A stretch of DNA of 64,000 nt from G963668345 sp965206025 (GCA_965206025.1 CBDBIU010000003.1:186001-250000); one strand, 5' to 3'. Positions 17,944 to 27,972 are shown, numbered from the stretch's first letter. Notes: generated from the sequence alone by a model not told the origin. Numbers and translations: made by a program.

Positions 17944-18720
17944 TTAGGCCGAGTTCATCACCTCTCTCGCCAGTAGATTCACTTCCCGGGAAAAGGGATG
18001 TTCGGGGTAGAGTAGACAAAACACGCCCGAGCTGCCCACGTGGGCCATCTCGATGCTGAGGGGGAAGATTCCGGCAACCGGGGCGCGGTAGGCGGTTTCC
18101 ACGCGCTCGCGCAGCGAGACGGTATTGATATCGGGCGGAACCTTGTTGAGCAGCAGCAGTATGCGCCCGGCGTCAAGCTTGCGGGCCAGCTCCACGGTGA
18201 CTGAGATGCCCTGGAAATCCTGCTTGTCGGGCCGCAAGATCAGCAGCACAACGTCGGAAACGGCGATCGAGAGCAGCGTCTCCTCGTTCACTCCAGGGTG
18301 CGTGTCCACGAACAGATAGTCGAGCTTCAACTCACCGATCAGATCATGGAAGCCGTCGTTGAGAAGGGAAACCTCATACCCTTCCCGCACGACGCGGGCA
18401 ATCTCGCTGGTCCTCATGCTCGAAGGCACCAGAAACACCACGGCGGACTCGGGCAACTGGTCGGTTTGGGTCTTGACCGCCTCGGTCACGTCGTGGGCGG
18501 CCTGTTCGATGCGACATTGACCCCACAGAAACTCGTTCAGGGTGGGACGCAGCCCGTCGGAGTCGATGCCGAACATGGCGTGGATTCCCGGGGACTGAAT
18601 GTCGGTGTCAATAATTCCGACCCGATGCCCGAAGCAGGCCACGGTGCAGGCAAGGTTCGCTGTCAGGTTGGATTTTCCGGTGCCGCCCCGAAACGAATGA
18701 ATGCAGACAATCTTCGACAA
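17944..18720 (-). CDS. ParA/MinD-like P-loop ATPase
   Basis: A 258-residue ATPase of the SIMIBI ParA/MinD/CpsD group. The deviant Walker A is FRGGTGKSNLT (residues 10-20) with Arg where most family members have the signature Lys (KGGxGK), though the catalytic GK is present. Switch and Walker B elements are GIIDTDIQSPGIHAMFG and LDYLFVDTHPGVNEETL; LLLLNKVPPD is the base-binding region. It has no DNA-binding domain or partner parB nearby, so chromosome segregation is unlikely; orphan ParA-like proteins often position or regulate other assemblies. It lies 79 bp downstream of an FHA gene and 41 bp upstream of glutaminase, same strand. Its function is unknown. Confidence 0.82.
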   Translation of the reverse strand: MSKIVCIHSFRGGTGKSNLTANLACTVACFGHRVGIIDTDIQSPGIHAMFGIDSDGLRPTLNEFLWGQCRIEQAAHDVTEAVKTQTDQLPESAVVFLVPSSMRTSEIARVVREGYEVSLLNDGFHDLIGELKLDYLFVDTHPGVNEETLLSIAVSDVVLLILRPDKQDFQGISVTVELARKLDAGRILLLLNKVPPDINTVSLRERVETAYRAPVAGIFPLSIEMAHVGSSGVFCLLYPEHPFSREVNLLAREVMNSA

Positions 18721-18799
18721 TGATCCCTCACAACCTCATCAAAGAGCCTCTGTATTTTCCCACAAAGAAGGTCGGTCTTCGGATGCGGGGAAGGGCGCC

Positions 18800-19318
18800 T
18801 CACTCTTTGGCCTCTGAGGCCTCTCCCCCCACAGTCCGCTTGCCGCGAATCTTGGCTACGTTTTGCTGTAATTTCTGGAAGAAGGGAGTCTCCACGATCT
18901 GCTCCAGCTCCTGATCGCGGACCCCTTCGTCGATCGCCAGCGACGCTCCCAAATCGATCTCGCGGAAGACCGTCGTCTGCTCGTCAATCGCTATGGCCGG
19001 TTTTTCGCGGAACTTGAACGTCGGCCCGCCCGAGCCCAACTGGAAAACGGCGCCGCTGGGCAGAATCCCACGCTCGACGCCCTTGCCCTCGAAAATCGTC
19101 CCGTTGCGGCCGAGATTAAAAAGTTCCCACGTCTTCCCGTCGAAACGCAATTCCGCATGTCGCCGGGAAACTTGCTGGTCGGCAACGGTGACCTCATTGT
19201 CGTCGGCGCGGCCGATGCGGATCACGTCGACGCGTTCAAACCGCCATTGTTGGATGGGGTGTCCCTTGGTTGGATGGAGGAGGCTGAGGATGATCTTGCT
19301 GTCGCTGGCACCCTGCAT
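18800..19318 (-). CDS. FHA domain protein
   Basis: A 172-residue protein with one forkhead-associated domain at about residues 10-105: VIRIGRADDNEVTV (Gly-Arg of the phosphothreonine pocket, residues 36-37), VSRRHAELRFDG (Ser-Arg-x-His, 51-54) and LFNLGRNGTIFEGKGV (Asn of the binding loop). FHA domains read phosphothreonine, so this implies a Ser/Thr kinase acting elsewhere. The C-terminal 65 residues are charged and helical (DQELEQIVETPFFQKLQQNVAKIRGKR). It is first in the FHA - ParA - glutaminase unit, with the promoter presumably in 19319-19500. Confidence 0.85.
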   Translation of the reverse strand: MQGASDSKIILSLLHPTKGHPIQQWRFERVDVIRIGRADDNEVTVADQQVSRRHAELRFDGKTWELFNLGRNGTIFEGKGVERGILPSGAVFQLGSGGPTFKFREKPAIAIDEQTTVFREIDLGASLAIDEGVRDQELEQIVETPFFQKLQQNVAKIRGKRTVGGEASEAKE

Positions 19319-19913
19319 GTCGACCCCTTATGCCCTTGTCCGTGGAATCAACTCGACCGATCCTGGCGCGTTCCACCCGGGGAGCAATCGGGACGGCGTC
19401 AACGCCGGGACCGCAACCTCTTTGTGACCCCACTTCAGTCTACGAGCATAGGGTAGTACTTTCATGGTTCTCGGTCCAATTCAAAATTGCTATCGGGCGG
19501 ATAAACGCGAGCAGGTCCCAGCCTCAAAGCAAGCACCTCGCCTCGCCACGTGGTGAGAAATGCGGGCTAGGGCGCTGGATCGCGGGCTGCCGTCCGCGGC
19601 TGGGTCGTTGGTCAATCGGCAGTCGGCGCTTGATTTCATTGGGGTTCGGAGAAATTGGGCTTGCTTGGTCGTTTGTAGAGGGCGAGGGTTGTAGCCGCGG
19701 GGAAGGTCTGTGGAAGGGGCGGCTGGCCGAAAAGAACCAGCGGCACGCGGGGACGCGGCACCAGTCGTAAAACGACTGGCCTAGCTGAGAGCAAGCCGCC
19801 GCGTGAACCCGGCTGCACGGTCGAGCCCACGGACGCGGACGCTGGAACGGCACCAGGTCCGCGCTACAAGCTACAAGCCTATTCCGGGTAACCGCCCGGC
19901 GGATGTCAGCCGA
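19319..19913. other. Non-coding stretch with one half-repeat
   Basis: No gene is visible. A half copy of the palindromic repeat lies at about 19535-19569 (CTCGCCACGTGGTGAGAAATG then CGGGCTA). The segment is the leader of the FHA gene on one side and the 3' flank of the DUF4175-like gene on the other. Confidence 0.6.
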
Positions 19914-22900
19914 CTATCTTCCCTGGCTCAGCCGGCGGAAATACTCGGCTACCGCTTCGCGGTACTGCTCGGGGACGGGTTCGGCGCCGGTGACACGCAC
20001 TTGGAAATTGCCCTTTTCCTGCTCGACTTGGCGCCTGACTTCGAGCTCGAGTTGCTCGAGCAGAGCGAGCAGGTTGCGGTGCTCTTCTTCGAGCAGCCGG
20101 GGATTGCCGGGGAACCGCGATTGGGAAAGGCCGGCAGCGAAAAGCCGCAATTCCGCCAGCGCCTGTTCATCGATACCTTTTCCTCTGAGTTGCTGGGTCA
20201 GGCCGGGTAATCGCTCGACCGCTTCTCGTAAGGCGCGCTGGACGTCGGCGAGCATGTCCGCGTCCCAGGCACGAACGCCGCCTCGGGGCCCGCGGCCGCC
20301 GAAGCTGCTGGCGCTGCCGCGCCACTGCATGGGGCCGCCTTCCCGCCCGCCCTGGGTGAATGCCCGCCGTTCGCCCATGGGGGGGCCGAGTCGTTCCCCC
20401 TCACCCGCTCTCGCGCCCTGTTGTTGCCCATCCCCTTGCGCGGCGCCTTGACCTCTCTGCCGGGCGGACTGTCCTTCGCCTTGCCGCGACCCTTGCTGCC
20501 GGCCCTGTCCGGGCTGTTGACCTGGACGCCGGCCTTGTTGGCCCGGACCGGTCTGTGAGCCTGGTTGTCGGCCTTCCGCCCTCTGCGCGCCCTGCGGATC
20601 TTGGCCCGGCTGGTCGCCTTGACCGGGTTCTCCGCCGTTTTGGCGTCCCAGGCCAGCCGCTTCCTCGAGCTGTCGGCGCAGTTCCTCGATCTGGGCTAGT
20701 TGACGTTCCAGACCTTGCTCGCCGCCATGTCCTTCGGCCGCCGCTAAACGCTCAGCTTCGCCAATTTGCTGCTGTAATTTTTCCAAGGCTCGGGTGACGC
20801 CTCCTTCGCTCTGCGCGATGTGGACGGCGTAACCCTGGCGAATATAGCGAGCGGCATTCCCCAGCCGAGTCCCGACTTCCGACTGTTGGAGGTCGCCGAG
20901 AGCTTCGCGTAGTTTTCGGGAGGACTCGCCATCCTCCATCCGGCGGGCCGTCTGCTGGATCTCTCTCTCCAGCGCTTCGACTTCCTCTTGCATTTGTGTC
21001 TTGCGCTCAGCGAGTTCGAGTTCTTCACTCGGCGACATGCCGCTGGGGATTCTGCCCCGCGCGGAACCTCCGCTTTTGCGAATTTCTTGCAGGGCATCCT
21101 GCAGAGCTTGGTTCAATCTCGCCGCCATTTCCTTCTGCTGCTGCGTCAACTGGGCGGCGCGCTTGGCGATGTCGGAAATGGCGTCACCGGCCTGCTGCCG
21201 GCGTCGATCGGCAAGCTTTCCGAGGGCCTCTTCGAGTTTGTCGAGGGCGCGGCGGGCGTAGGCTTGGCTCTGCTGCCGGCCGAGGGGGCTGTTCTGTTGT
21301 CCGCTCGCCGACTGGCTGGCCTGCATATCTTGGGCGGCCTGTTGAAGGTTACGAATGGCACTTTCCAGTCGTGGGTTTCCGGCACCCCCCGAACCTTGCC
21401 GCGAACTCTGCTGTTGCCCCGACTGTTGTCCAGACTGCCGCTCCGACTGCTGCCGCGACTGCTGTTGCCCTTGCTGCTGCGACTGCCCGGACCGTCCCTG
21501 CGACTGCTGTCCGGACTGCTGCCCCGAGTTGCGCTGCGCGGCCTGTTGCCGCTGCTGTAATTCCTCGAGCCGCCGACGCAGCTCTTCGGCTTCCCGCCGC
21601 AGCATCTCTTGCTGCCAGCGCTGGGAAAAGGTCTGCGGTTGGGACTGCTGTCTCTCGGCGAGTTTTTCCTGCCGCTTGGCCAGTTGGCGGAGTTTTTCGA
21701 GCGCCTCATCGATTTCGCGCTCCAACTGCTGGGCCGACCCGCCGCCCGTTTCGTACTGGTTTTTCTCGAGGTCCATCTCCAGCTCGAACATGTCGGCCAG
21801 GTCGCGTCCGCCTTGGCCTCCCGCGCCTCCCCGGCCGAAGGAGATCGCTATCCGGCGAAAGATCGATTCAGCGCGGCGCAGATGCCGCAAGGCCTTTTGC
21901 TGAGGAGAAATCGACTCCTCGAGCTCTTGCTCCTTCAGCAGCAGACCGGCGGGCCCCATGTGTTCGGCCGCTTTCTCGATGTTTTCGACGAATGTTTCAA
22001 AATCCTTGTCCGTTGCGACCAGTTGTCTAGCCTTGACTCGCCGCGCCAAGGTTTCAGCCTGGTCGCGCAACTTGAGCTGGATCTCCGACAACAACAAGGC
22101 GTTTTCTCGGATCTCTGCCTTCGACTGCTCGTCGGGATCGGCCGATTCCTGAATCAAGTTCCAGGTAGCCGTCAGGGTTTCCTTCTGACGGCGCGAGATT
22201 TCGTTTTGTTCGCCGCCGCTGCCCATCATCCCGCTTCCCGAAGCCTGGCGCTGGAAGAATTCCATCTCGAACGGCCTTACCTCGATAAAGTACATGTCCG
22301 TCTGAACGGCGGTCTTGGCGTCCCGCGCGACAGCGTAGTAGGAGACCAGGTCGCCCGGCTGCAAATCGGCGGCGGGGCTCAGCCGCTCGTCACCGGCGGC
22401 TTCGTCTTCACCGTAGTTCGGGCCCATCTCTTCCAGGTAGAAAGTGTAGGGGGCCTTCGATTCCACTCTTCCACGGAGGTCGAGCAGCGGTTCTTCTTGG
22501 ACTTCACCGCCGTTGACCGAGTAGTAAAGGTCGAATGACCGCAGGCCAAAGTCGTCTCGTGCTTGGAATTCCGTGACGACCTCCTCGATGCTGGTGGCCT
22601 TCGAGTCGCGGCCCGGCCGCAGAAACTTTACAACCGGCTTTTCATCAGGGACGACGGAGATAAAGAAGTCCTGCGTCAAGCGGACGATTTCTCCCCGGTA
22701 CATGGCCGCCACGAAGTACTCTCCCTGTTTCCCCACTTTGAGACGGCCGGTGGTTCGCAGGCCGTCGGGATCCAGCGGTATGGATTCCTCGCCGTTGACG
22801 CGCAGGATGCCTTCGGCCAGCAGCTTGTCCGTCTCGATTTCCACCTCGATTTCCGTGCCGGCCACGGCTCGAATGTCGCCTCCCGGGTCTTCGATCAGCG

Positions 22901-23813
22901 GTTTCATTCCCGCCCAGCCGGGGTAGTGATAGGTCAGTTTGATGTGCTCGACGTGAGGCATTTGGACGACGTTGACCTCGAACTCTTCGCTGCGGATTCC
23001 ACCCGCCGTGACGTAGTAGCGAAGCGGTTCCCGCACGCCGGCGAAGACAAACTCGAATCCGCTACCCTCGAGTTGCCGCTGCATGGAAGCCTGCTCCCAG
23101 TCAACACTGCTCGAAAACTTGGCCAACAGCTGCATTTCGGCGGGCTCGAAACCCACCGTATCCGCGGCTATTAGCAGATCCACGCCTTGACGGATCGTGG
23201 CATCGCCCGGTTCGACGACGATTTGGTAAAGCGGCGGCGCGCCCGGTTCCAACCAGCCCGCCCACAGTTCGGACGTGCCGTAGCCCCAGTAGCCGGGGCC
23301 GGAGTGGCCGAGCCAAAACAGGAAGGCGAACGCGGCGACGGCGACCCCCAGGTAGGCGAAGACCCGCCCGATGCCGGCGACATAACGGGCAGGCGCGGCT
23401 TCCGCCACCCGCCAGGCGTCTTCGGCGAGCAAGTCGATCAAGGGGTTCGGCGTCTCCGCCTTGCTCTCCGACGTCTGATCTACCAGGGTTTCGACTCTGC
23501 CGTCGAAAGCGGGAACTGATTTTTCAATTTGAGCCGCCGTCCGGCCGCGGTCCAAGCGCAGAAGAGGCCGAATAAGAACCCAGACCAGGACCGCGATCAG
23601 AGCGCCGAATAGGATCGCGCGGGAACTTACCACGCTCGAGTTCGAGAAGGCGAATCGGTTGGCGACGTAGACGCAGGCCACGGTAACGAGCAGCGCCGTT
23701 GCCACCGTAGCGCCTAGGCCCCTGGAGGCCAGCGCCAATCTCAACCGGCGTTGAACGCCGGAAACGTATCCTTGAATGCTCTGGAACGGGCCGGGAGTGG
23801 AGGAGTTGAACAC
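19914..23813 (-). CDS. DUF4175-like membrane protein with long Gln/Ser/Gly-rich region
   Basis: A 1299-residue protein. Three hydrophobic segments lie near the N-terminus (ATVATALLVTVACVYV, AILFGALIAVLVWVLI, VFAYLGVAVAAFAFLFWL), followed by a beta-rich extracytoplasmic part and then coiled-coil and low-complexity stretches extremely rich in Gln, Ser, Arg and Gly (about residues 710-1200). This layout is that of the DUF4175 group, usually found beside BatA/VWA membrane proteins. The GTG at 23813 shares its G with the TAG stop of the upstream BatA-like gene, so translation is probably coupled; the longer frame start at 23909 is rejected. Function is unknown; association with the BatA-like protein is inferred from coupling. 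Confidence 0.75.
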   Translation of the reverse strand: MFNSSTPGPFQSIQGYVSGVQRRLRLALASRGLGATVATALLVTVACVYVANRFAFSNSSVVSSRAILFGALIAVLVWVLIRPLLRLDRGRTAAQIEKSVPAFDGRVETLVDQTSESKAETPNPLIDLLAEDAWRVAEAAPARYVAGIGRVFAYLGVAVAAFAFLFWLGHSGPGYWGYGTSELWAGWLEPGAPPLYQIVVEPGDATIRQGVDLLIAADTVGFEPAEMQLLAKFSSSVDWEQASMQRQLEGSGFEFVFAGVREPLRYYVTAGGIRSEEFEVNVVQMPHVEHIKLTYHYPGWAGMKPLIEDPGGDIRAVAGTEIEVEIETDKLLAEGILRVNGEESIPLDPDGLRTTGRLKVGKQGEYFVAAMYRGEIVRLTQDFFISVVPDEKPVVKFLRPGRDSKATSIEEVVTEFQARDDFGLRSFDLYYSVNGGEVQEEPLLDLRGRVESKAPYTFYLEEMGPNYGEDEAAGDERLSPAADLQPGDLVSYYAVARDAKTAVQTDMYFIEVRPFEMEFFQRQASGSGMMGSGGEQNEISRRQKETLTATWNLIQESADPDEQSKAEIRENALLLSEIQLKLRDQAETLARRVKARQLVATDKDFETFVENIEKAAEHMGPAGLLLKEQELEESISPQQKALRHLRRAESIFRRIAISFGRGGAGGQGGRDLADMFELEMDLEKNQYETGGGSAQQLEREIDEALEKLRQLAKRQEKLAERQQSQPQTFSQRWQQEMLRREAEELRRRLEELQQRQQAAQRNSGQQSGQQSQGRSGQSQQQGQQQSRQQSERQSGQQSGQQQSSRQGSGGAGNPRLESAIRNLQQAAQDMQASQSASGQQNSPLGRQQSQAYARRALDKLEEALGKLADRRRQQAGDAISDIAKRAAQLTQQQKEMAARLNQALQDALQEIRKSGGSARGRIPSGMSPSEELELAERKTQMQEEVEALEREIQQTARRMEDGESSRKLREALGDLQQSEVGTRLGNAARYIRQGYAVHIAQSEGGVTRALEKLQQQIGEAERLAAAEGHGGEQGLERQLAQIEELRRQLEEAAGLGRQNGGEPGQGDQPGQDPQGAQRAEGRQPGSQTGPGQQGRRPGQQPGQGRQQGSRQGEGQSARQRGQGAAQGDGQQQGARAGEGERLGPPMGERRAFTQGGREGGPMQWRGSASSFGGRGPRGGVRAWDADMLADVQRALREAVERLPGLTQQLRGKGIDEQALAELRLFAAGLSQSRFPGNPRLLEEEHRNLLALLEQLELEVRRQVEQEKGNFQVRVTGAEPVPEQYREAVAEYFRRLSQGR

Positions 23814-25834
23814 TAGACTTCCACCTCGCGTCGGACCTTCAAATGCCAGGTCCCTACGACTGATTCTAGCAGCGTCACGATCGCCAACAGCGCGAGCAGC
23901 CAGCGCCAAATCTCTATGGGCGGAACCCGAGCGACTGCGTCCGAACCGGCCCCTGGCGTCGAAGCCGCCCTTTCGCGTCCTGTTGCCTGCCAGAGGGCCA
24001 TCAAATCAGCGTCGATCGGCCGCAGGTTCGACTCCCGTGCGTCCGGGTTGACGGCCACCAGCTCGGTCCGGCCCGCTCTGCGTACCTCGTAGAACCCGAC
24101 GTCGGCGAGCTGAAAATCTTCACCGGAGACCGACTCGGAAAGCGAGAGAGACCGCTCTCCCTGAGGGTCAAACAGTTGAACGGTTGATCCCGCCGTCCGG
24201 TGCTTGCCTAGCTCGATCACGGAGTCTACCAGCGCCTGGCGCTTTTCCTCTTCGATCCCCGACAGATAGCGCGCCGACTCCATGGCGAAGGGGACAAATA
24301 CCGGGTGCAGCGGCAGATCGTTCCAAACGTTGTCGAGCGACGAGGCAAAGACCATTACCCGCCCCTTTCCCAGCCGCTGCTCGACGAGTAGCGGCGAGCC
24401 ATCGGAGAGGCGGGCTAAGACCTGGTCCTGTTCCCCCACGCGCAACCGCGCGAAGCGGAAAAACTTAACCTTCGGTGAATGCACCCATGGGGCTACCGCC
24501 GGATGAGAACGGTCGATCTCCCCAGCCAACTGAAAACGGTCCCGGCGGCGAGCGGCGTAGCGCGCCTCCCCCATCTGCTGGGAATAGAAAGGCGCTTCGC
24601 CGGCCAGCGTCGTCTTCGGGCCCAGAGCCAACAGGACCGAGCCTCCTGCTTCCACGTATTTCCTAAGGCGCTCCCCGAAGGGCGAGGGCAGCCGGGCTAC
24701 GTCGGAGACGACCACGAAGGCAAACCGCTCGGGGCGCCGGCCGGCGGCCTTCGTCGCCGAGACGCCCTCCACCCGAAAAGCGGCTTCGGCGGACGACTCC
24801 AGGGCGGACTTGTAGTACAGCAAGTCGCGTCCGCGCCCGCGGCCCGAGACAAACAGGACGGTCGCCGGCTCGGAGTGGCGGAACGCTACAAGTCGTTGAT
24901 CGTCCTGGGCGAGCGCGTCGTTCGGCTGGATGCGAATGACGCCGCGGCTATCACCTTCGGGAACTTCAAAGCCTTCCAATACGACCGAAGCGCGTCCCGA
25001 TGCGGGTACTTCGAGAGCCTTCGAAACTGCCTCTCTGCCGTTGATCGTCAAGGTGACCCGTTTTCTCGCTTTCTCTGTCCCAAACCCCGCCACGGTTGCT
25101 TCGAGCCGGGGAACGCCGGCATAAATACGCGTCGCCCCTCTGATCGTCTCCACGCACCAGTTGGGCGAGGAGGGTTCAGCGACGCTGTGAATCTTTAAGG
25201 CGGCTGTAGTGGGCAGGGCCACGTCTTGGAATCGGCCGGGCATGGACGATTGTTGGAAATCGGAGACCAAGTGAACCTGTACAGGTCCCATCGCGTTCCC
25301 GATCAGGTTACGGACGGCTTCGACCGCGTCACCGAAGGAGTTTCGCGAGTAGCCCGGCTCGAGCGAACGAATGGCGCTCCTAAGGGCCTCCCGATCACTG
25401 ATGGCCTCCGTCAGCAACCGAACACTCGCGCCCCCGGCGATGATGCGAGCTCGATCGCCCGGCTCCATCCGCTCGACGACGCCTTCCGCCTCGTGGACCG
25501 CCCGCTGCCGGCGATCACCGAAATTCATGCTCAGCGAGGTGTCGAGAACGATCAAGTGCAAGGTGGGCGCGCCGCCGAACGCCACCGCCGGAGGCCGCTC
25601 CCAAATCGGCTTGGCGAAAGCAAGCGCGACGAGCGCGTAGAGCGCCAGGCGAAGGGCCAGCAGCAGCAGATAGCGGAGCCGCCTCTCTTTCAGCGAACTT
25701 TGTTGCCGGCGTTCAAAAAACATCAGCGAGCTAAAGGGCAGCCTGATGGGGTTTTGCCGGTGCAACAGGTGCAGCCAAAGCGGCAAAGTCAGCGCCAGCC
25801 CGCCCAACAGAAACAACGGAGTCAGAAAGGTCAT
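23813..25834 (-). CDS. BatA-like membrane protein with VWA domain
   Basis: A 673-residue protein. The N-terminal BatA motif (LTPLFLLGGLALTLPLWLHLL then PIRLPFSSLMFFERR) and second helix are followed by a von Willebrand A domain with the metal-site LIVLDTSLSMNFGDR, DRARIIAGG and HLVSDFQQSS. A central GATase-like segment (YVEAGGSVLLALG) follows and a last transmembrane helix near the C-terminus (WLLALLAIVTLLESVV). BatA proteins belong to aerotolerance or MoxR-type clusters, though no moxR or DUF58 gene is seen here. It overlaps the DUF4175-like gene by one base, so the two probably form one membrane complex. Confidence 0.85.
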   Translation of the reverse strand: MTFLTPLFLLGGLALTLPLWLHLLHRQNPIRLPFSSLMFFERRQQSSLKERRLRYLLLLALRLALYALVALAFAKPIWERPPAVAFGGAPTLHLIVLDTSLSMNFGDRRQRAVHEAEGVVERMEPGDRARIIAGGASVRLLTEAISDREALRSAIRSLEPGYSRNSFGDAVEAVRNLIGNAMGPVQVHLVSDFQQSSMPGRFQDVALPTTAALKIHSVAEPSSPNWCVETIRGATRIYAGVPRLEATVAGFGTEKARKRVTLTINGREAVSKALEVPASGRASVVLEGFEVPEGDSRGVIRIQPNDALAQDDQRLVAFRHSEPATVLFVSGRGRGRDLLYYKSALESSAEAAFRVEGVSATKAAGRRPERFAFVVVSDVARLPSPFGERLRKYVEAGGSVLLALGPKTTLAGEAPFYSQQMGEARYAARRRDRFQLAGEIDRSHPAVAPWVHSPKVKFFRFARLRVGEQDQVLARLSDGSPLLVEQRLGKGRVMVFASSLDNVWNDLPLHPVFVPFAMESARYLSGIEEEKRQALVDSVIELGKHRTAGSTVQLFDPQGERSLSLSESVSGEDFQLADVGFYEVRRAGRTELVAVNPDARESNLRPIDADLMALWQATGRERAASTPGAGSDAVARVPPIEIWRWLLALLAIVTLLESVVGTWHLKVRREVEV

Positions 25835-26217
25835 CGCTAGCGCTCGTAAGTTAGACGTCCGACGGAGCGAATACGTCTAGTGCTTGGTTCCATAAGTTCG
25901 CGATCGTTGGTAGGCCGACACTTCCTGGACCGTCCCCTCGCGGTCGCGGCTCAGAAGGCTCTCGGAACAAACCACTTCCGGGCCGGATTGACGATCGGTG
26001 CGATGCTTAGGGAAAGGTCTCTTTAATACGCGAGCTTTTGAAACCTAGCACTAGCCTGCATTTCTCACGAGCGTTCAGACGACCGGCGTTGAAGGCACTT
26101 TGCTTGTAGGGGCGAACCGCCCTTACGCCCTCGTGAGAAACGCCGGCTCCACAAAGCATCGCCCAATTTCACGCCGCCTCTGGCGAAAGTGGGCCTGTCC
26201 GCCTCCGGCTCGCCGTG
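25835..26217. other. Non-coding stretch with one palindromic repeat
   Basis: A 97-bp repeat lies at 26052-26148: TAGCCTGCATTTCTCACGAG at the left and CTCGTGAGAAACGCCGGCT at the right, with GTAGGGGCGAACCGCCCTTACG inside able to form a second hairpin. No gene is seen. It lies downstream of rpsA and upstream of the BatA-like gene. Confidence 0.65.
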
Positions 26218-27972
26218 TCAGGAGAGCGCCAGTTCAATCGTTCGACTCTTCGGATCCGACGCCGTAATCTTAAACGACCGCACTTGGCCGCGCTTGAGTT
26301 CTTCGGGCCGCGCGGAGCCCGACTCGCCTCCCGCTCCCCCTTGCCAGGCCGAGCGGAGCATGTCGCCCAGCGACGAGACGTCCTGGGCCGAGGGGGCTGA
26401 CTCAGCCGCCTCGCCGGCCGTCTGTTCGGTTGATTCCTCCCAGCGGCAAATCCCCTTGACTCCTTCTCCCAGCTCGATGGTCGCTTCCCGCCGCCGCACT
26501 TTTACGACCCGCCCGGTCACCGTGTCACCGATGTTGGTTTCTTGGATAAAGTTGTCCTGGCCATCGGGCTCGAGTTTCTTGATGCTGAGCTTAAGACGGC
26601 GCTTTGGGGGGTCGATTTCGACGATCACCGCCTGAATCTTCTGATCGACCTTGAGAACTTCGCTGGGATGATTGATACGCTTTTCGGCGGTCAGGTCCGA
26701 GACATGAACCAGTCCTTCGATCCCGTCGGCGATCTCGACGAAGGCGCCGAACTTCATCAAGTTCCGCACCGTGCCTTCAACGACCTTGCCCACCGGGAAA
26801 TCTTCGCGGATCCGTTCCCAGGGGTCCCCCAAAGTCTGCTTGATGCCGAGAGAGATCCGCCGGCCCCCCGTGTTGATGTCGAGCACGACGACGTCGACGA
26901 CTTCGCCGACCTTAAGCAGGTCCTTCGGATGGCGCACCCGGCGGGCCCAAGACATCTCCGAAACATGCACCAAGCCCTCGACGCCGGGCTCGAGCTCGAC
27001 GAACGCGCCGAAGTCCTTCAGCAGTTTGACCTGGCCGTTGCGCCGGTCGCCGACCTTGAGCTTTTCGCCGATCAGTGTCCAGGGGTCCGGCGTGAGCTGC
27101 TTGCGGCCCACCGAGATTCGTTTCCCGCTGTCTTCGATCTTGAGAACCTTGACTTCCAGCGAGTCTCCCTCGGAAAGCACTTCGGAAACATCGGCGACTT
27201 TCTCCCACGAGAGGTCCTTGACATGAAGCAGAGCGTCCACGCCCCCCAGGTCGACGAAGGCGCCGAAGTCCCGGATGTTTCGAACCGTGCTTTGGACTAC
27301 CGCGCCCGTCTCCAAGCGGGCAATCGCGTCTTCTCGCTGCTGTTCTTTTTCTTCCTCGAGCAGAACTCGCCGATCGACGATCACGTTTTCGTCGTCCACG
27401 TCGAGCTGGATGATGCGGCAGCGAACCTCCTCGCCCACCAGCTTCTCCAATTCGGAGGCGTCCTTTGCGCCGGAACGCGACGCGGGCATGAATGCGCGTA
27501 CGCCGACGTCGACGGCCAGACCACCTTTGATCGCTTCGGTGACAGTCCCGGCGACGGTGGCCCCGGTCGAGAATGCCCACTCAAACTGCGCCCAGTTTTT
27601 CGGGCGCTCGGCAATCACCCGAGAAAGCAGCAGATAACCGTCCGGCGAACGTCCCGTAATGCTCACGTCCACGGAGTCTCCGATTTGCAGCTCGGGCCCC
27701 TGTTCTTTCTCGGAACGAGTTTCGAGGGGTAGGAAGGCTTCCGATTTGCGTCCAATGTCAACGAAGACGCCGTCGTCGCGGACGCTGACGACCCCACCCG
27801 TCAGGACTCCGCCTTCTCGGGAGGCAGGTTTCTCCTGTTGCCTTTCGAATTGCTCCAGCAGGTCGGAAAACGACTCTTCGGAGGCGGTTTCCGGCCCGGA
27901 AGGGGACACGTCGGCCGAGGCAGGCTTATTTTCGGGGGAGGGTTCGGATTCCGCGGATGGACTCATGGGCAC
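26218..27972 (-). CDS. rpsA: 30S ribosomal protein S1
   Basis: A 584-residue protein with six S1-type OB domains, the RNA-binding module that brings mRNA to the 30S subunit. Repeated blade motifs include VSVRDDGVFVDIGRKSEAFLP, RNIRDFGAFVDLGGVDALLHV, VKLLKDFGAFVELEPGVEGLVHVSEMSWA and RNLMKFGAFVEIADGIEGLVHVSDL. The N-terminus (residues 1-45) is acidic and disordered. The start is GTG 27972 (AAGG eight bases upstream) or ATG 27966; the sequence does not decide. An insertion sequence begins only 49 bases upstream, so the native promoter of this essential gene has probably been displaced or lies in those 49 bases. Confidence 0.92.
   Translation of the reverse strand: MPMSPSAESEPSPENKPASADVSPSGPETASEESFSDLLEQFERQQEKPASREGGVLTGGVVSVRDDGVFVDIGRKSEAFLPLETRSEKEQGPELQIGDSVDVSITGRSPDGYLLLSRVIAERPKNWAQFEWAFSTGATVAGTVTEAIKGGLAVDVGVRAFMPASRSGAKDASELEKLVGEEVRCRIIQLDVDDENVIVDRRVLLEEEKEQQREDAIARLETGAVVQSTVRNIRDFGAFVDLGGVDALLHVKDLSWEKVADVSEVLSEGDSLEVKVLKIEDSGKRISVGRKQLTPDPWTLIGEKLKVGDRRNGQVKLLKDFGAFVELEPGVEGLVHVSEMSWARRVRHPKDLLKVGEVVDVVVLDINTGGRRISLGIKQTLGDPWERIREDFPVGKVVEGTVRNLMKFGAFVEIADGIEGLVHVSDLTAEKRINHPSEVLKVDQKIQAVIVEIDPPKRRLKLSIKKLEPDGQDNFIQETNIGDTVTGRVVKVRRREATIELGEGVKGICRWEESTEQTAGEAAESAPSAQDVSSLGDMLRSAWQGGAGGESGSARPEELKRGQVRSFKITASDPKSRTIELALS

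Noticed and set aside
20460..21560. Possible tandem repeat or CRISPR-like array
   Set aside because: The periodicity is the Gln/Ser/Gly-rich coding sequence of the DUF4175-like protein; there are no conserved repeats with unique spacers.
26542..27732. 396-codon open frame on the plus strand
   Set aside because: Antisense to rpsA; composition is a mirror of the S1 domains and shows no motif of its own.
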